Positions 1 through 7,638 of a stretch of DNA of 36,625 bases are shown piece after piece. How positions within the stretch are numbered: position 1 is the first letter of the stretch; each line of letters begins with the position of its first letter. The stretch covers positions 1 to 36,625 of the forward strand of contig CAKZKA010000027.1 in NCBI GenBank assembly GCA_937120965.1, written 5' to 3'. The notes below the pieces were generated by a model. The model was not told the DNA's origin, did not search any database, and was given only the letters and a program-made list of their open reading frames with translations. Source of the DNA: an uncultured Chloroflexota bacterium (GTDB lineage Bacteria; Chloroflexota; Chloroflexia; Chloroflexales; Chloroflexaceae). The translations under genes and the position numbers were made by a program.

Positions 1-254
1 TGCGGTGAGCCTGTCGAACCGCCTGCGGTGAGCCTGTCGAACCGCCTGCGGTGAGCCTGTCGAACCGCACCCCTGCCCGTGGGAGGTGCCAGCCGCTCCC
101 ACCACCGGTTGGGACAGGGGGAAACCGGGTTTCCCCACCTGCGGTGAGCCTGTCGAACCGCCTGCGGTGAGTCTGTCGAACCGCACCCCTGCCCGTGGGA
201 GGCGCCAGCCGCTCCCACCAGCGGTTGGGAAAGGGGGAAACCGGGTTGCCCCAT
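1..254. repeat. Tandem and palindromic repeat block at the window start
   Basis: This non-coding block is built only of repeats. A 23-bp unit with core GGTGAGCCTGTCGAACCG is present three times head to tail at 1-69 and twice more at 140-184. Two near-identical roughly 90-bp cassettes (47-136 and 163-252) each end in the palindrome GGGGAAACCGGGTTTCCCC: perfect at 118-136, one mismatch at 234-252. The same parts recur elsewhere in the window, for example at 9210-9253 and 36466-36533, so this is a dispersed family and not a local array. From 255 to 314 I see nothing further. Confidence 0.85.
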
Positions 255-314
255 ACCTCTTCCCCCTCCGCGGGAGTGCCAGGCGCTTCCCCGGCGCCGG
301 GTCGAGGAATCGTA

Positions 315-1382
315 CTACGCTCCCTGCAAGTGGGCGTGGAAGGCTGCGTTGAACTCCTCCGGCTTCTCCAGGTAGGGCGTGTGGCCACAGTCAGCCAGTT
401 GCAACTCGCGGAAGCGACCCCCGGCAGTCGCGTAGCGCTCCAGAAAGCGACGGATCTGCCCAACCATGGGCTGAGGGGGATAGACCTCTTCGCCGGGCCA
501 GTCCGGCAGCACGCCGAGTTTGCCCAGGGTTCCAACGTCGAACAGGCTCATATCGGAGACGATCTGGTCATCGGCGCCGTGGACCCAGAGGACGGGTGGT
601 TTGGCGGCCGCAGCCAGGATGCGCCCGGGCATCTCGCCGAGGTACTTTGGGGAGAGGGCGTTATTCGGACCCAGCACGCCGGGGGCGACCCCTGGCCAGT
701 TCTCGCTGGGTGTCAGGTCACCCGGATGGTGGTCGGGGCGCACCTTGATACTCAGCAGGCCGGAGAGCAACTCTTCTTCGCGGGTGGGGCGGAAGGGCGG
801 TTTCCAGTAGTAGGTATTCATCACCACGCGGGGCGCCGACTGGGGATTCTCCTCGCTGCGATCCTGAGCCGCCTCACGCTGGGCGAACTCCTGGCTCACC
901 AGGCCCGCGCCCGAACCGGCGAAATCAGGCCAGATTGGCGTGCCGTCCAGATCTCTGGTGCCGCCGAAGCCGTAGGGGGAGCCGGGAGCGGCAAGGGTGA
1001 CGCTGATCAGGCGCTCGGGGGCGGTGGCCATCAGTGCCCACGCCACGACGCCGCCGAGCGAATGGCCGACCACGTGGAAGCGCTCAATGCCCAGGGTATC
1101 GGCAAGGGCCAGCACATCATCGGCAAAATCGCCACAACCACGGGTAGCGTCCACCGGTTTGAACTCCGTATCACCGTAGCCGCGCAGGTCGGGGGCAATG
1201 CCCCGGAACCCTGCGGGCAGGGCCAGCATCGTCTCTTCCCAGAACGTGGCCGAGGAGTTATTGCCGTGGATAAACAGTACGGGAACACCGTCTTCGGGGC
1301 CGCTGAAGCGCACATGCTGGCGCAGGCGCGGCGTATCAACCATTCGCGAGGTGATGCCGGGCAGCAAGGGGATCGTACTCAT
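315..1382 (-). CDS. Alpha/beta-hydrolase fold protein
   Basis: This is a 355-residue soluble alpha/beta hydrolase. Visible signatures are the oxyanion-hole HGNN (about residues 39-42), the nucleophile elbow GHSLGG with Ser108, an acid in HGADDQ in the C-terminal third, and the catalytic His in CGHTPYLEKP near the end. There is no signal peptide. The ATG at 1382 overlaps the stop of the acyl-CoA ligase by four bases (ATGA), so the two are translationally coupled. Family membership is clear but the substrate is not. Given the neighbours it may hydrolyse an acyl thioester, a lactone or an ester made by the ligase and the KAS III-like enzyme; that is an inference. An epoxide-hydrolase or dehalogenase-like activity cannot be excluded. 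Confidence 0.9.
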   Translation of the reverse strand: MSTIPLLPGITSRMVDTPRLRQHVRFSGPEDGVPVLFIHGNNSSATFWEETMLALPAGFRGIAPDLRGYGDTEFKPVDATRGCGDFADDVLALADTLGIERFHVVGHSLGGVVAWALMATAPERLISVTLAAPGSPYGFGGTRDLDGTPIWPDFAGSGAGLVSQEFAQREAAQDRSEENPQSAPRVVMNTYYWKPPFRPTREEELLSGLLSIKVRPDHHPGDLTPSENWPGVAPGVLGPNNALSPKYLGEMPGRILAAAAKPPVLWVHGADDQIVSDMSLFDVGTLGKLGVLPDWPGEEVYPPQPMVGQIRRFLERYATAGGRFRELQLADCGHTPYLEKPEEFNAAFHAHLQGA

Positions 1383-2935
1383 GCGCGTTCCTCCTGTTGT
1401 GAGGTGACGTAGGCGCGAACCAGGCCCTGCTTGTCGATCTTACCCGCAGCGGTCTTGGGCAACGCTTCAACCCAGATGACCCGACGCGGGAGCTTGTAAC
1501 GGGCGAGCCGCTCTCCGGCGAAGGCCAGCAAGCCGTCAGTATCGAGCGCCTGGCCGGGACGCGGCACGACCACGGCCCAGCCCACCTCGCCCCACCGGAG
1601 GTCGGGGGCGGCGATCAGGGCCACCTCGGCCACAGCGGGGTGGGCGGCGAGCACGCTCTCTACTTCGGCAGGGTAGATGTTCTCGCCTCCGGAGATGATC
1701 ACATCTTTCAACCGGCCGACGATCGTGTAGTATCCCTCTTCATCGCACACAGCCAGGTCGCCGGTGCGGAGCCAGCCATCAGGGGTGAACGCCCTGGCCG
1801 TCTCGGCGGGGCGGCCCCAGTAGCCTGCACAGACGTGGGGGCCACGGATGAGCAACTCGCCCACCGTGCCCGGTCCCACGTCACGGCCCTCGGCGTCTAC
1901 CAGTTTGAGGTCAATGAACATCAGCGGATGGCCCACGGCGCCCGGCTTGCGGCGCACGTCGGCGGGCGGTAGCCAGAAGGTGTTGGGGCCGGCCTCGGTC
2001 AGACCATAGCCGGTCTTGAAATCCACGCCCCGACGCCAGAACTCCTCGAAGACCGGCATCGGGCAGGGGGCGCCGCCGCTGATCACCAGCTTGAGCCGGG
2101 AGAAATCGGCTTCAGGCCAGCGTGGGTGCTGCTGCAAGGCGATGAACATTGTCGGCACACCGAAGAAAAGGGTTACCAGCCCTGAGTTGACCAGATCGAA
2201 CACCTGGTCAACCTGAAAGCCCTTACAGACTACCGAGGCGCCGCCCACGAGCACCAGCGGCGCGGTGAAGACGTTGAGGCCGCCGGTGTGAAAGAGGGGG
2301 GCGTTCAGAATGGCGACATCGTGGGCATCAAGGCCCCAACTCGCTACGGTGTTGATGGCGTTCCAGGCGACGTTTCCGTGGGTGAGCACGGCACCCTTGG
2401 GCGTGCCGGTGGTGCCGCCGGTGTAGCAGATCACCCAGGGGTCATCCCAACCCAGGGGCAGCGGGGGCACCGCTTCATCGCAGCCATCGCGTTCGGCGAA
2501 GGCAACATCGCTCGCCGCGGCGCGCGCGGTCGCATCAAAGGCGATCCAGACGCGCACCGAGGGCGCCAGAGGGCGCAGGTCGGCGATCAGCGGGGCAAAT
2601 TCGGGGCCATAGACAAAGACGCTGGGGGTGCCATCGGCGACGAGGGCGGCCAGTTCGCCAGGGGTGAGGCGCCAGTTGAGGGGCTGCATAATCGCGCCGA
2701 TTTTGCCGCAGGCGAACCACAGGTCAAGGAAGGCGACCGAGTTGTAGGCCAGCACGGCCACCCGCTCGCCCCGCGCCACACCGAGGCGCCGGAGGAGCGC
2801 CGCTGCGCGCGTGGCCTGCGCGTTCCACGCGGCGTAGGTGAGCGGTTGCATGCCGCACTCGGCATCGTAGAGTGCGATCCTGTCAGGGGTTAGCCGAGCG
2901 CGCCGGCCAAGCCAGTCACCGAGATACATTTCCAT
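1379..2935 (-). CDS. Acyl-CoA synthetase (class I adenylate-forming ligase)
   Basis: This 518-residue enzyme activates a carboxylic acid as acyl-AMP and transfers it to CoA. The family motifs are all present: the AMP-binding P-loop TGGTTGTPKGA (about 172-182), TGYGLTEAGP, WLRTGDLA, the hinge GRLKDVIISGGENIYPAE, and the C-terminal catalytic lysine in LPKTAAGKIDKQ. I chose ATG 2935 because the family's N-terminus (YLGDWLGRRARLTPDRIAL) follows at once and an AGGAA ribosome site lies seven bases upstream. The open frame continues upstream to 3085, but with atypical, Pro/Arg-rich sequence. The length is normal for medium/long-chain or aryl acyl-CoA ligases. The substrate cannot be read from the sequence. 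It overlaps the hydrolase downstream. Confidence 0.92.
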   Translation of the reverse strand: MEMYLGDWLGRRARLTPDRIALYDAECGMQPLTYAAWNAQATRAAALLRRLGVARGERVAVLAYNSVAFLDLWFACGKIGAIMQPLNWRLTPGELAALVADGTPSVFVYGPEFAPLIADLRPLAPSVRVWIAFDATARAAASDVAFAERDGCDEAVPPLPLGWDDPWVICYTGGTTGTPKGAVLTHGNVAWNAINTVASWGLDAHDVAILNAPLFHTGGLNVFTAPLVLVGGASVVCKGFQVDQVFDLVNSGLVTLFFGVPTMFIALQQHPRWPEADFSRLKLVISGGAPCPMPVFEEFWRRGVDFKTGYGLTEAGPNTFWLPPADVRRKPGAVGHPLMFIDLKLVDAEGRDVGPGTVGELLIRGPHVCAGYWGRPAETARAFTPDGWLRTGDLAVCDEEGYYTIVGRLKDVIISGGENIYPAEVESVLAAHPAVAEVALIAAPDLRWGEVGWAVVVPRPGQALDTDGLLAFAGERLARYKLPRRVIWVEALPKTAAGKIDKQGLVRAYVTSQQEERA

Positions 2936-2980
2936 AGGCAGGTTCCTGTGTCGCCAGCTACGAGGCTGGTGCGATTGCGG

Positions 2981-2989
2981 ATAGTAGCA
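2981..2989 (-). promoter_or_regulatory. Extended -10 promoter for the acyl-CoA ligase/hydrolase pair
   Basis: On the minus strand TGCTACTAT forms a TGn plus -10 hexamer about 45 bases upstream of the ligase ATG. No good -35 is visible, which is usual for extended -10 promoters. The 238-bp gap 2936-3173 otherwise holds no gene or repeat that I recognise. Confidence 0.45.
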
Positions 2990-3173
2990 TCTTGCGTGCG
3001 GCCCGGGCGCGGCGCCTCTGGACGCAGCCGGCGGGCAGGCCGGATCACGAATCGGTCGTCCGGAGCCACACCAGCGGCCCGCCAACCCGGTTGTGATAGA
3101 TCAGGTTGGCGCGGGGCGGGCTTCGACCTCACGCCACGCCTGTCGTCGTGGCGCCTCGCGCGCGCCTGCAAGC

Positions 3174-4193
3174 TCACTGCGGGCCCCAGGCCACACAGGC
3201 CGCGGCCCAGGCATACCCGATGCCGGCAGCAACCATAACCATCAGGTCGCCGTCGCGCAGCCGGCCAAGCTCCAGGCCCCGCCGGATCAGAAACATCTGG
3301 TCCTGCTGGCCAATGTGCCCGAGATCGCTCAAGTAGCAACTCTGGTCCTCGCGCAGCCCCAGGGCTTCCAGGATGGCCCGGTGGGCCGAGCGTTTCATAT
3401 GCAGAAGGTTGAGATAGCCAATGTCGGCGCGGGTCTTGCCGCTGCGGGCCAGGGCATCGTCGATCACGGCAAGGAAGTTGGGCAGCGAGACCGCATCCAG
3501 GCGCCGCTTCATCCCCTCAGGATCGGGCACGTCGATACAATTGCGCCGCGCTTCGAGGGCCTGGGGGGTGAGCGGCTCAACAGTGCCGCCGGCGGGTACG
3601 ATGACATCAAGCGAGAAGGCCCCATCGGTGATGATGCTCGTGCCCAGCAGGTGGTTGCGCGAGTGGCCGCGGCGGAGGATCAGCGCGCCGCCGCCGCAAC
3701 TCAGGCCGATCAAGAAGCGCGATCGGGGATTGGCGTAATCCACCAGATCGCCGTTGCGGTAGCCGCCGGCAATCAACACCGTCTCCACGCCGGGGTCGGC
3801 GGCCATCAACCCGCGGGCGAGCTGTAATGCGGCGATGGTGGTGCCGCAGCGCAGTTGCACGTCGATGGCCCAGGCGCGACGAGCGCCGAGGTCGTAGGCA
3901 AGTTTGATCCCCGCCGTCCAGAGGGGATACTCCTTCCACTCTTCGGTGGTGCAAAGCACAACGTCTATTTCCTCGGGGCGCGTGCCAGAGCGCTCGAGGG
4001 CATCGCGGGCTGCGCGGATGGCCATGGCATTGGTATGGTCGTCAGGGCCGGGCACCGGCTTGCGCTCAATCCCGAATCTGGTGATCAGCACCTCCTCAGG
4101 GATGCCGCTGCGGCGGGCGATCTCAGCCGCGGAGATGAAGGAGGCCGGCACGTAGGTGCCTACCTCGACAATGCCAACGGGAACACCGTTCAT
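3174..4193 (-). CDS. 3-oxoacyl-ACP synthase III-like (thiolase-fold) condensing enzyme
   Basis: This 339-residue protein is related to FabH/KAS III, which condenses an acyl-CoA with malonyl-ACP. The catalytic cysteine is Cys116 in QLRCGTTIAAL and the first histidine is His265 in LLHMKRSAHRAI. The position usually occupied by the catalytic Asn (GN-T) instead reads LGHIGQQDQ, with His293, so the enzyme belongs to a divergent branch. ATG 4193 is chosen because the conserved start VGIVEVGTYVP follows. However, the only good ribosome site (GAGGAG) better serves in-frame TTG codons at 4211 or 4208, which would add five or six residues. It probably works with the ligase and hydrolase downstream in acyl chain building. 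A housekeeping FabH role is less likely because no fab genes are adjacent. Confidence 0.85.
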   Translation of the reverse strand: MNGVPVGIVEVGTYVPASFISAAEIARRSGIPEEVLITRFGIERKPVPGPDDHTNAMAIRAARDALERSGTRPEEIDVVLCTTEEWKEYPLWTAGIKLAYDLGARRAWAIDVQLRCGTTIAALQLARGLMAADPGVETVLIAGGYRNGDLVDYANPRSRFLIGLSCGGGALILRRGHSRNHLLGTSIITDGAFSLDVIVPAGGTVEPLTPQALEARRNCIDVPDPEGMKRRLDAVSLPNFLAVIDDALARSGKTRADIGYLNLLHMKRSAHRAILEALGLREDQSCYLSDLGHIGQQDQMFLIRRGLELGRLRDGDLMVMVAAGIGYAWAAACVAWGPQ

Positions 4194-4212
4194 ACCCCTG
4201 GCGAACAACAAC

Positions 4213-4227
4213 CGCTCCTCAGGAGCG
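4213..4227 (-). promoter_or_regulatory. Hairpin that includes the KAS III ribosome-binding site
   Basis: CGCTCCT-C-AGGAGCG is a perfect 7-bp inverted repeat with a one-base centre. On the minus-strand mRNA it contains the GAGGAG Shine-Dalgarno of the KAS III-like gene, so pairing could hide the ribosome site. It may equally be a dimeric operator, as it lies between the -10 at 4253-4258 and the start codon. Confidence 0.35.
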
Positions 4228-4252
4228 TCTGCGATTGGCGCGTGATGGCGCT

Positions 4253-4258
4253 ATTATA
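4253..4258 (-). promoter_or_regulatory. -10 box (TATAAT) for the KAS III-like gene
   Basis: The minus strand reads TATAAT at 4258-4253, about 45-60 bases before the possible starts at 4211/4193. I see no good -35. The motif is near-palindromic (ATTATAAT), so it could also be read on the plus strand. Confidence 0.4.
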
Positions 4259-4408
4259 ATGGTTCGCGCGGGTCCGCGCGTTGTCGCCTCGATGGGCCGG
4301 GGCGCAGAGCGAGCGGATCGTCCTGCATGTGCTGGAGCAACGCGCCGCGGCGATACTCCGGCGCGCCCTGGCTGCGGCGCGCAGACGGCCCATTCCGTGC
4401 CACTGCTG

Positions 4409-4477
4409 TCACATCTGCTGGCGCAAGTGGTCGAGCCAGCTCCGCTCTTCCGCCGTGAGCGGCGATGGAGAGGGCAT
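4409..4477 (-). other. Possible 22-codon small ORF or remnant of a frameshifted small gene
   Basis: Within the 402-bp gap 4194-4595 the minus strand carries an ATG at 4477 with AAGGA eight bases upstream. It encodes a short protein-like peptide ending [16 protein letters not shown] before a TGA. Beyond the stop, in another frame, the sequence continues to look protein-like ([19 protein letters not shown]). This suggests either a tiny gene ahead of the KAS III-like gene or a decayed roughly 70-80-residue gene with one frameshift. I do not recognise the family. Nothing else in the gap looks coding. Confidence 0.25.
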
Positions 4478-4539
4478 AGCGATGTTCCTTCGCTGGAGAA
4501 GCGCCTCAGATAGGCGTCAGCAAGGGCTGGGGAGGCGTG

Positions 4540-4548
4540 TGGTATACT
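4540..4548 (+). promoter_or_regulatory. Extended -10 promoter for the glycosyltransferase pair
   Basis: TGGTATACT fits TGn plus a -10 hexamer, 48 bases before the ATG at 4596. No convincing -35 lies 16-18 bases upstream. Confidence 0.45.
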
Positions 4549-4595
4549 GCCCCCAGGAATACGGGTACGGCAGAAGTCACACAGGCGCGAAGGCC

Positions 4596-5492
4596 ATGTC
4601 GAGCCTGGCTGTGGTTATTCTAAACTACAATCGCGCCGATCTGCTGGCGGATTGTCTGCGGTCGATCTACGCTGCGCCAACGCGCTGCGCGCTCTCGGTG
4701 TGGGTGGTGGACAATGCCTCAACCGATGGCAGCGCAGCGATGGTGCGGGCGCGCTTTCCGCAGGTCGAACTGATCGTCAGCCCGGTGAACGGCGGCTTTG
4801 CCTACGGGAACAACCTGGCCCTGCGGGCCATTCTTGCCGGCCCGGGGGCAAGCTATGTGCTCTTGCTGAACAACGACACCGTGGTGCCACCCGGGGCGCT
4901 CGATGGGCTGGTGGAGTACCTGGAACGCCACCCGGACGTGGGCGTGGTAGGGCCGAAGCTGCTCCTGCCCGACGGATCGCTCGATCTGGCCTGCCGGCGC
5001 AGCTTCCCAAGCCCTGAAGTTGCGTTCTATCGCATGATCGGGCTGGCGCGGCTCTTTCCGCGCCACCCCCGCTTCGCCCGCTACAACCTGACCTACCTGG
5101 ACCCGGACGTGGAGACCGAGGTGGATGCGGTGGTCGGGGCCTGTATGCTGCTCCGCGAGGCGGTCATCCGCGAAGTGGGCTTGCTTGACGAGCAGTTTTT
5201 TATGTACGGCGAGGATCTGGACTGGGCCTACCGGATCAAGCAGTACGGCTGGCGGATCGTGTACTACCCCCGGGTGGTGGTATACCACTACAAGCGCGCC
5301 GCGAGCAGTCGCCGGCCCATTCCGTCCATCCGCGCCTTTTACGACGCGATGCGCATCTTTCATCGGAAGCATTATCGCGCCATAACGCCGGCCCCGCTCA
5401 ACGCGCTGATCGAGACCGGCATTACTGCGAAGGAGTTGCTGGCACTTGGCCGTAATCTCCTCCTCCCCCCAGCGGCGCGCCAGGTCGGTTAA
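4596..5492 (+). CDS. Family 2 glycosyltransferase (rhamnosyltransferase WbbL type)
   Basis: This 298-residue cytoplasmic GT-A fold enzyme transfers a sugar from a nucleotide donor. The N-terminal Rossmann-like start is [15 protein letters not shown], followed by [19 protein letters not shown] and the metal-binding NNDT motif (about residue 90). The acceptor-side segment is [16 protein letters not shown] with its ED pair, then the typical [11 protein letters not shown] tail. The start at 4596 places this canonical N-terminus directly after the Met; the open frame upstream to 4281 is not protein-like. The gene overlaps the next by 47 bases, so they are probably coupled. With the sugar-phosphate transferase downstream it likely extends a lipid-linked exopolysaccharide or glycan repeat. 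The donor sugar is unknown. Confidence 0.9.
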   Translation: MSSLAVVILNYNRADLLADCLRSIYAAPTRCALSVWVVDNASTDGSAAMVRARFPQVELIVSPVNGGFAYGNNLALRAILAGPGASYVLLLNNDTVVPPGALDGLVEYLERHPDVGVVGPKLLLPDGSLDLACRRSFPSPEVAFYRMIGLARLFPRHPRFARYNLTYLDPDVETEVDAVVGACMLLREAVIREVGLLDEQFFMYGEDLDWAYRIKQYGWRIVYYPRVVVYHYKRAASSRRPIPSIRAFYDAMRIFHRKHYRAITPAPLNALIETGITAKELLALGRNLLLPPAARQVG

Positions 5493-6930
5493 GGCGCGCC
5501 CGGCCTTGCGGCCCCGCACCTGGCGTGCGTTATTGCGCTTCGGACTGATACTCTGCGACCTGCTGGCCCTCAACGGCGCGGTCGTAGGGGTGTTCCTGTA
5601 TTTTCGCCCCACGATCGAGGCCGCAGGCGATCGCCTGCCGTCTGACCCCTTAGAGGTCGTGCGCTTCGGCCTGCTCTTCAATCTGGTCGCGCTGGTCATC
5701 TTCGCCGCCAACGGTCTCTACGAGATGCGCCGCGGCGCCTCGCGGGTTGACGAGGCCTTCAAAGTGGTCACCGCGGTATCGCTCGTCGCCGTGGCGGGGA
5801 TCGTGATCAACACCCTGCTCCCCCAACTGGGCGGCCAGGATATGCCGATCACCCGCGACGTGCTGGTCTGGAGCTGGGCGATCGCGATCGGCGCTGGCGT
5901 GCTGCTGCGCGGCATCCATCGCGGCGTGGTCTACTGGCTACGACGCCACGGCATTGATACTCGCCGCGTGGTCGTGGTCGGCGCCCGCGAGCCCGGGCAG
6001 CTCGTCTGGCGCACCATTCGCCGCCGCCCGTCCCTGGGGTACCACGTGCAGGGCTTTGTGAGCGACACGGCGCCGGTCGGGAGCGAAGTGGAGGGGTTAC
6101 CCGTCCTCGGACGCACCAGCCAGCTTGGCCGGGTGGTGCGGGCCACCCAGGCCGACGAAGTGATCATCGCCCTCTCGGGCCGTTCCACCCAGGACCTGCT
6201 GGAGATTATCAGCCTGGCCGAAGACGAGTCGGTGGAGATCAAGGTCTATCCCGACACCTTCCAACTGATCACCAACAATGATATTTCGATCGGCGATCTG
6301 AGCGACCTGCCGCTGGTCTCGGTCAAGAACGCTGCGCTCGACAACCCCTGGAACCGCGCCCTCAAGCGCGCCCTCGATCTGGTGGTGGCAACAACGGTGC
6401 TGCTGATCGGCGCCCCGGTGCTGCTGCTGATCGCCGTGGCCATTCGCCTGGAGTCACCCGGCCCGGCGTTCTTCCTCCAGGAGCGAGTGGGGATGGACCA
6501 GCAACCCTTCTGGATGATCAAGTTCCGCACCATGCGCGTGGACGCCGAGCAACTCGGCGCATGGACCACCCCCAACGATCCCCGCGTCACACGAGTGGGG
6601 CGCTTCCTGCGCCGCACCAGTCTCGATGAATTGCCGCAGTTGATCAACGTGCTCCTGGGCGAGATGAGCATCGTGGGGCCGCGCCCCGAACAACCGCGCT
6701 GGGTCGAGCAGTTCAGCCAGCAGATCCCCCGCTACATGCGCCGCCACAAAGAGAAAGCCGGGCTCACCGGCTGGGCGCAGGTGAACGGCCTGCGCGGCGA
6801 CACCAGCATCGAAGAACGCACCCGCTACGATCTGTACTACATTGAAAACTGGTCCCTGCTGTTTGACATCAAGATCATTCTCCGCACCGTTGTCAATTTT
6901 CTCACCGGAAAGCAAGAAAACGCATATTGA
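5446..6930 (+). CDS. Polyprenyl-phosphate sugar-1-phosphate transferase (EPS priming enzyme)
   Basis: This 494-residue membrane enzyme starts lipid-linked glycan synthesis by moving a sugar-1-phosphate to undecaprenyl phosphate. The N-terminal part has several hydrophobic helices (first near residue 28, from [20 protein letters not shown]). A CoA-binding-like Rossmann segment ([14 protein letters not shown]) follows. The C-terminal catalytic domain begins [18 protein letters not shown] and contains [14 protein letters not shown], the hallmark MIKFRTM at about 357-363, [23 protein letters not shown] and [12 protein letters not shown]. The start is a TTG at 5446 inside the previous gene, with AAGGAG ten bases upstream; no ATG comes before the conserved domain. 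Its position directly after a GT2 gene supports a role in surface polysaccharide assembly. Confidence 0.93.
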   Translation: MAVISSSPQRRARSVKARPALRPRTWRALLRFGLILCDLLALNGAVVGVFLYFRPTIEAAGDRLPSDPLEVVRFGLLFNLVALVIFAANGLYEMRRGASRVDEAFKVVTAVSLVAVAGIVINTLLPQLGGQDMPITRDVLVWSWAIAIGAGVLLRGIHRGVVYWLRRHGIDTRRVVVVGAREPGQLVWRTIRRRPSLGYHVQGFVSDTAPVGSEVEGLPVLGRTSQLGRVVRATQADEVIIALSGRSTQDLLEIISLAEDESVEIKVYPDTFQLITNNDISIGDLSDLPLVSVKNAALDNPWNRALKRALDLVVATTVLLIGAPVLLLIAVAIRLESPGPAFFLQERVGMDQQPFWMIKFRTMRVDAEQLGAWTTPNDPRVTRVGRFLRRTSLDELPQLINVLLGEMSIVGPRPEQPRWVEQFSQQIPRYMRRHKEKAGLTGWAQVNGLRGDTSIEERTRYDLYYIENWSLLFDIKIILRTVVNFLTGKQENAY

Positions 6931-6955
6931 CGCTTGAGGACAGGGGGTGTATAAT
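6927..6955 (+). promoter_or_regulatory. Consensus sigma70-type promoter upstream of the candidate RNA
   Basis: TTGACG and TATAAT are separated by exactly 17 bases. The -35 overlaps the stop codon of the sugar-phosphate transferase gene. It is the best TATAAT-type promoter in the window, yet no conventional gene follows for nearly 700 bases. Confidence 0.75.
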
Positions 6956-7150
6956 GCACCTCCGGCTGAGCCAATCAGTCATGGTACTCGCGCCCCCCGT
7001 TACGTTTTGGTGACGGGTTTCGCGTTCCGGGAAGGCACCCGGCACAGCGCAACACGCAACACCGAACACGAAACGGATGTCGTCATCACGGCGGTCAGGG
7101 TTGACCCCTTCTTTCTTTCGATGGCGCCGGGCGGGCTTTTGTGAGGGTAT

Positions 7151-7255
7151 ATGGACGTCTGCCAACAACTGCGCGCACTTGCGCTGCGCATTCCGAACTG
7201 CATCGCCATGCGGCTTGCGGCGGGGCAGGCGTCTGATACGCCTAGCTCCGAGTAG
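7151..7255 (+). CDS. Possible 34-residue small ORF inside the candidate RNA
   Basis: An ATG at 7151 preceded by GAGGG (spacing three to four bases) opens 34 codons ending at TAG 7253-7255. The peptide begins MDVCQQLRALALRIPNC and ends ASDTPSSE. It has two cysteines, no clear membrane segment, and I recognise no family. Its codons 2-5 and 25-28 form the two arms of the 10-bp stem, which argues that RNA structure rather than peptide may be the selected product. Confidence 0.25.
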   Translation: MDVCQQLRALALRIPNCIAMRLAAGQASDTPSSE

Positions 7256-7294
7256 CGACGCTCTGAGCGTCCTTCTCCCCCTATTCACCGCAAC

Positions 7295-7321
7295 GCCCTT
7301 GCCGAGGCAGGGGCATTTTTG
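7295..7321 (+). terminator. Rho-independent terminator
   Basis: GCCCTTGCC and GGCAGGGGC (7295-7303 with 7306-7314) form a 9-bp stem with one G-T pair, followed at once by ATTTTTG. It ends the transcript starting near 6962. It lies about 320 bases before the decarboxylase gene, so it is unlikely to be that gene's attenuator. Confidence 0.75.
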
Positions 7322-7362
7322 ATCCCCCAACGCAGCGCATCACTGCATCGTTCCGTCTGACT

Positions 7363-7531
7363 GTGAGGATGTGCCTCACGGTTTGACTCCGTGCGCGCTT
7401 ACGCATCACGCCTCCCGACAGGGTGCGGGTGGGTGCAGGAGGAGCGTGTCCTCCGCTATCCGCTCGCAGGGGTAACGGGGAAACCCGGTTCCCCGCGCCG
7501 AGGGGAGGGTTTGGGAGGGCTGCGCCCTCCC
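7363..7531. repeat. Hairpin and palindromic repeat cluster before the decarboxylase gene
   Basis: GTGAGG/CCTCAC (7363-7379) and GGAGGA/TCCTCC (about 7439-7455) are simple hairpins. They are followed by the family palindrome GGGGAAACCCGGTTCCCC (7477-7494) and a GGGAGGGCTGCGCCCTCC-type palindrome (about 7514-7531). The remaining bases up to 7638 are A/T-richer. A TATATT at 7609-7614 may serve as a weak -10 for the next gene, without a matching -35. Confidence 0.7.
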
Positions 7532-7638
7532 TGGAGCATCGTTTTCATCTTCGTAGTATGTAGCGCATTCGCATGGGTTCTTAATATCAGATAACGCGCA
7601 ACGAATCGTATATTTTGCCTGGGAGGGATCGATACAAG

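Larger units (their letters stand above)
6962..7321 (+). ncRNA. Candidate structured non-coding RNA of about 360 nt
   Basis: This region lies between a consensus promoter and an intrinsic terminator and holds no convincing long ORF. Several helices are visible. CCCGTTAC/GTGACGGG (6996-7003 with 7010-7017) sits inside a symmetric CCC/TTT internal loop closed by CGCG/CGCG (6989-6992 with 7021-7024). CCGGG/CCCGG occurs at 7027-7042 and GGTCA/TGACC at about 7091-7104. A 10-bp long-range stem pairs GACGTCTGCC (7154-7163) with GGCAGGCGTC (7224-7233), and GACGCT/AGCGTC lies at 7257-7271. I checked for tmRNA, RNase P, SRP and 6S signatures and found none of the conserved motifs. It may be a novel sRNA or the leader of a short peptide mRNA. 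Confidence 0.4.

Noticed and set aside
1-69. CRISPR array
   Set aside because: The 23-bp units are directly adjacent with no spacers and the same unit is dispersed elsewhere; no cas gene is present.
315-4193. Complete OleABCD olefin pathway
   Set aside because: No OleD-type reductase is present and the ligase shows full acyl-CoA ligase motifs; retained only as a lead.
5446-5492. Frameshift between GT2 and sugar-phosphate transferase
   Set aside because: Both proteins are complete with their own conserved ends; the 47-bp overlap is a natural overlap with a TTG start.
6962-7321. tmRNA, RNase P, SRP or 6S RNA
   Set aside because: The tRNA-like ends and tag of tmRNA, the GAGGAAAGTC region of RNase P and the GGAAG-x-AGCAG loop of SRP are all missing, and the length and layout do not fit 6S.
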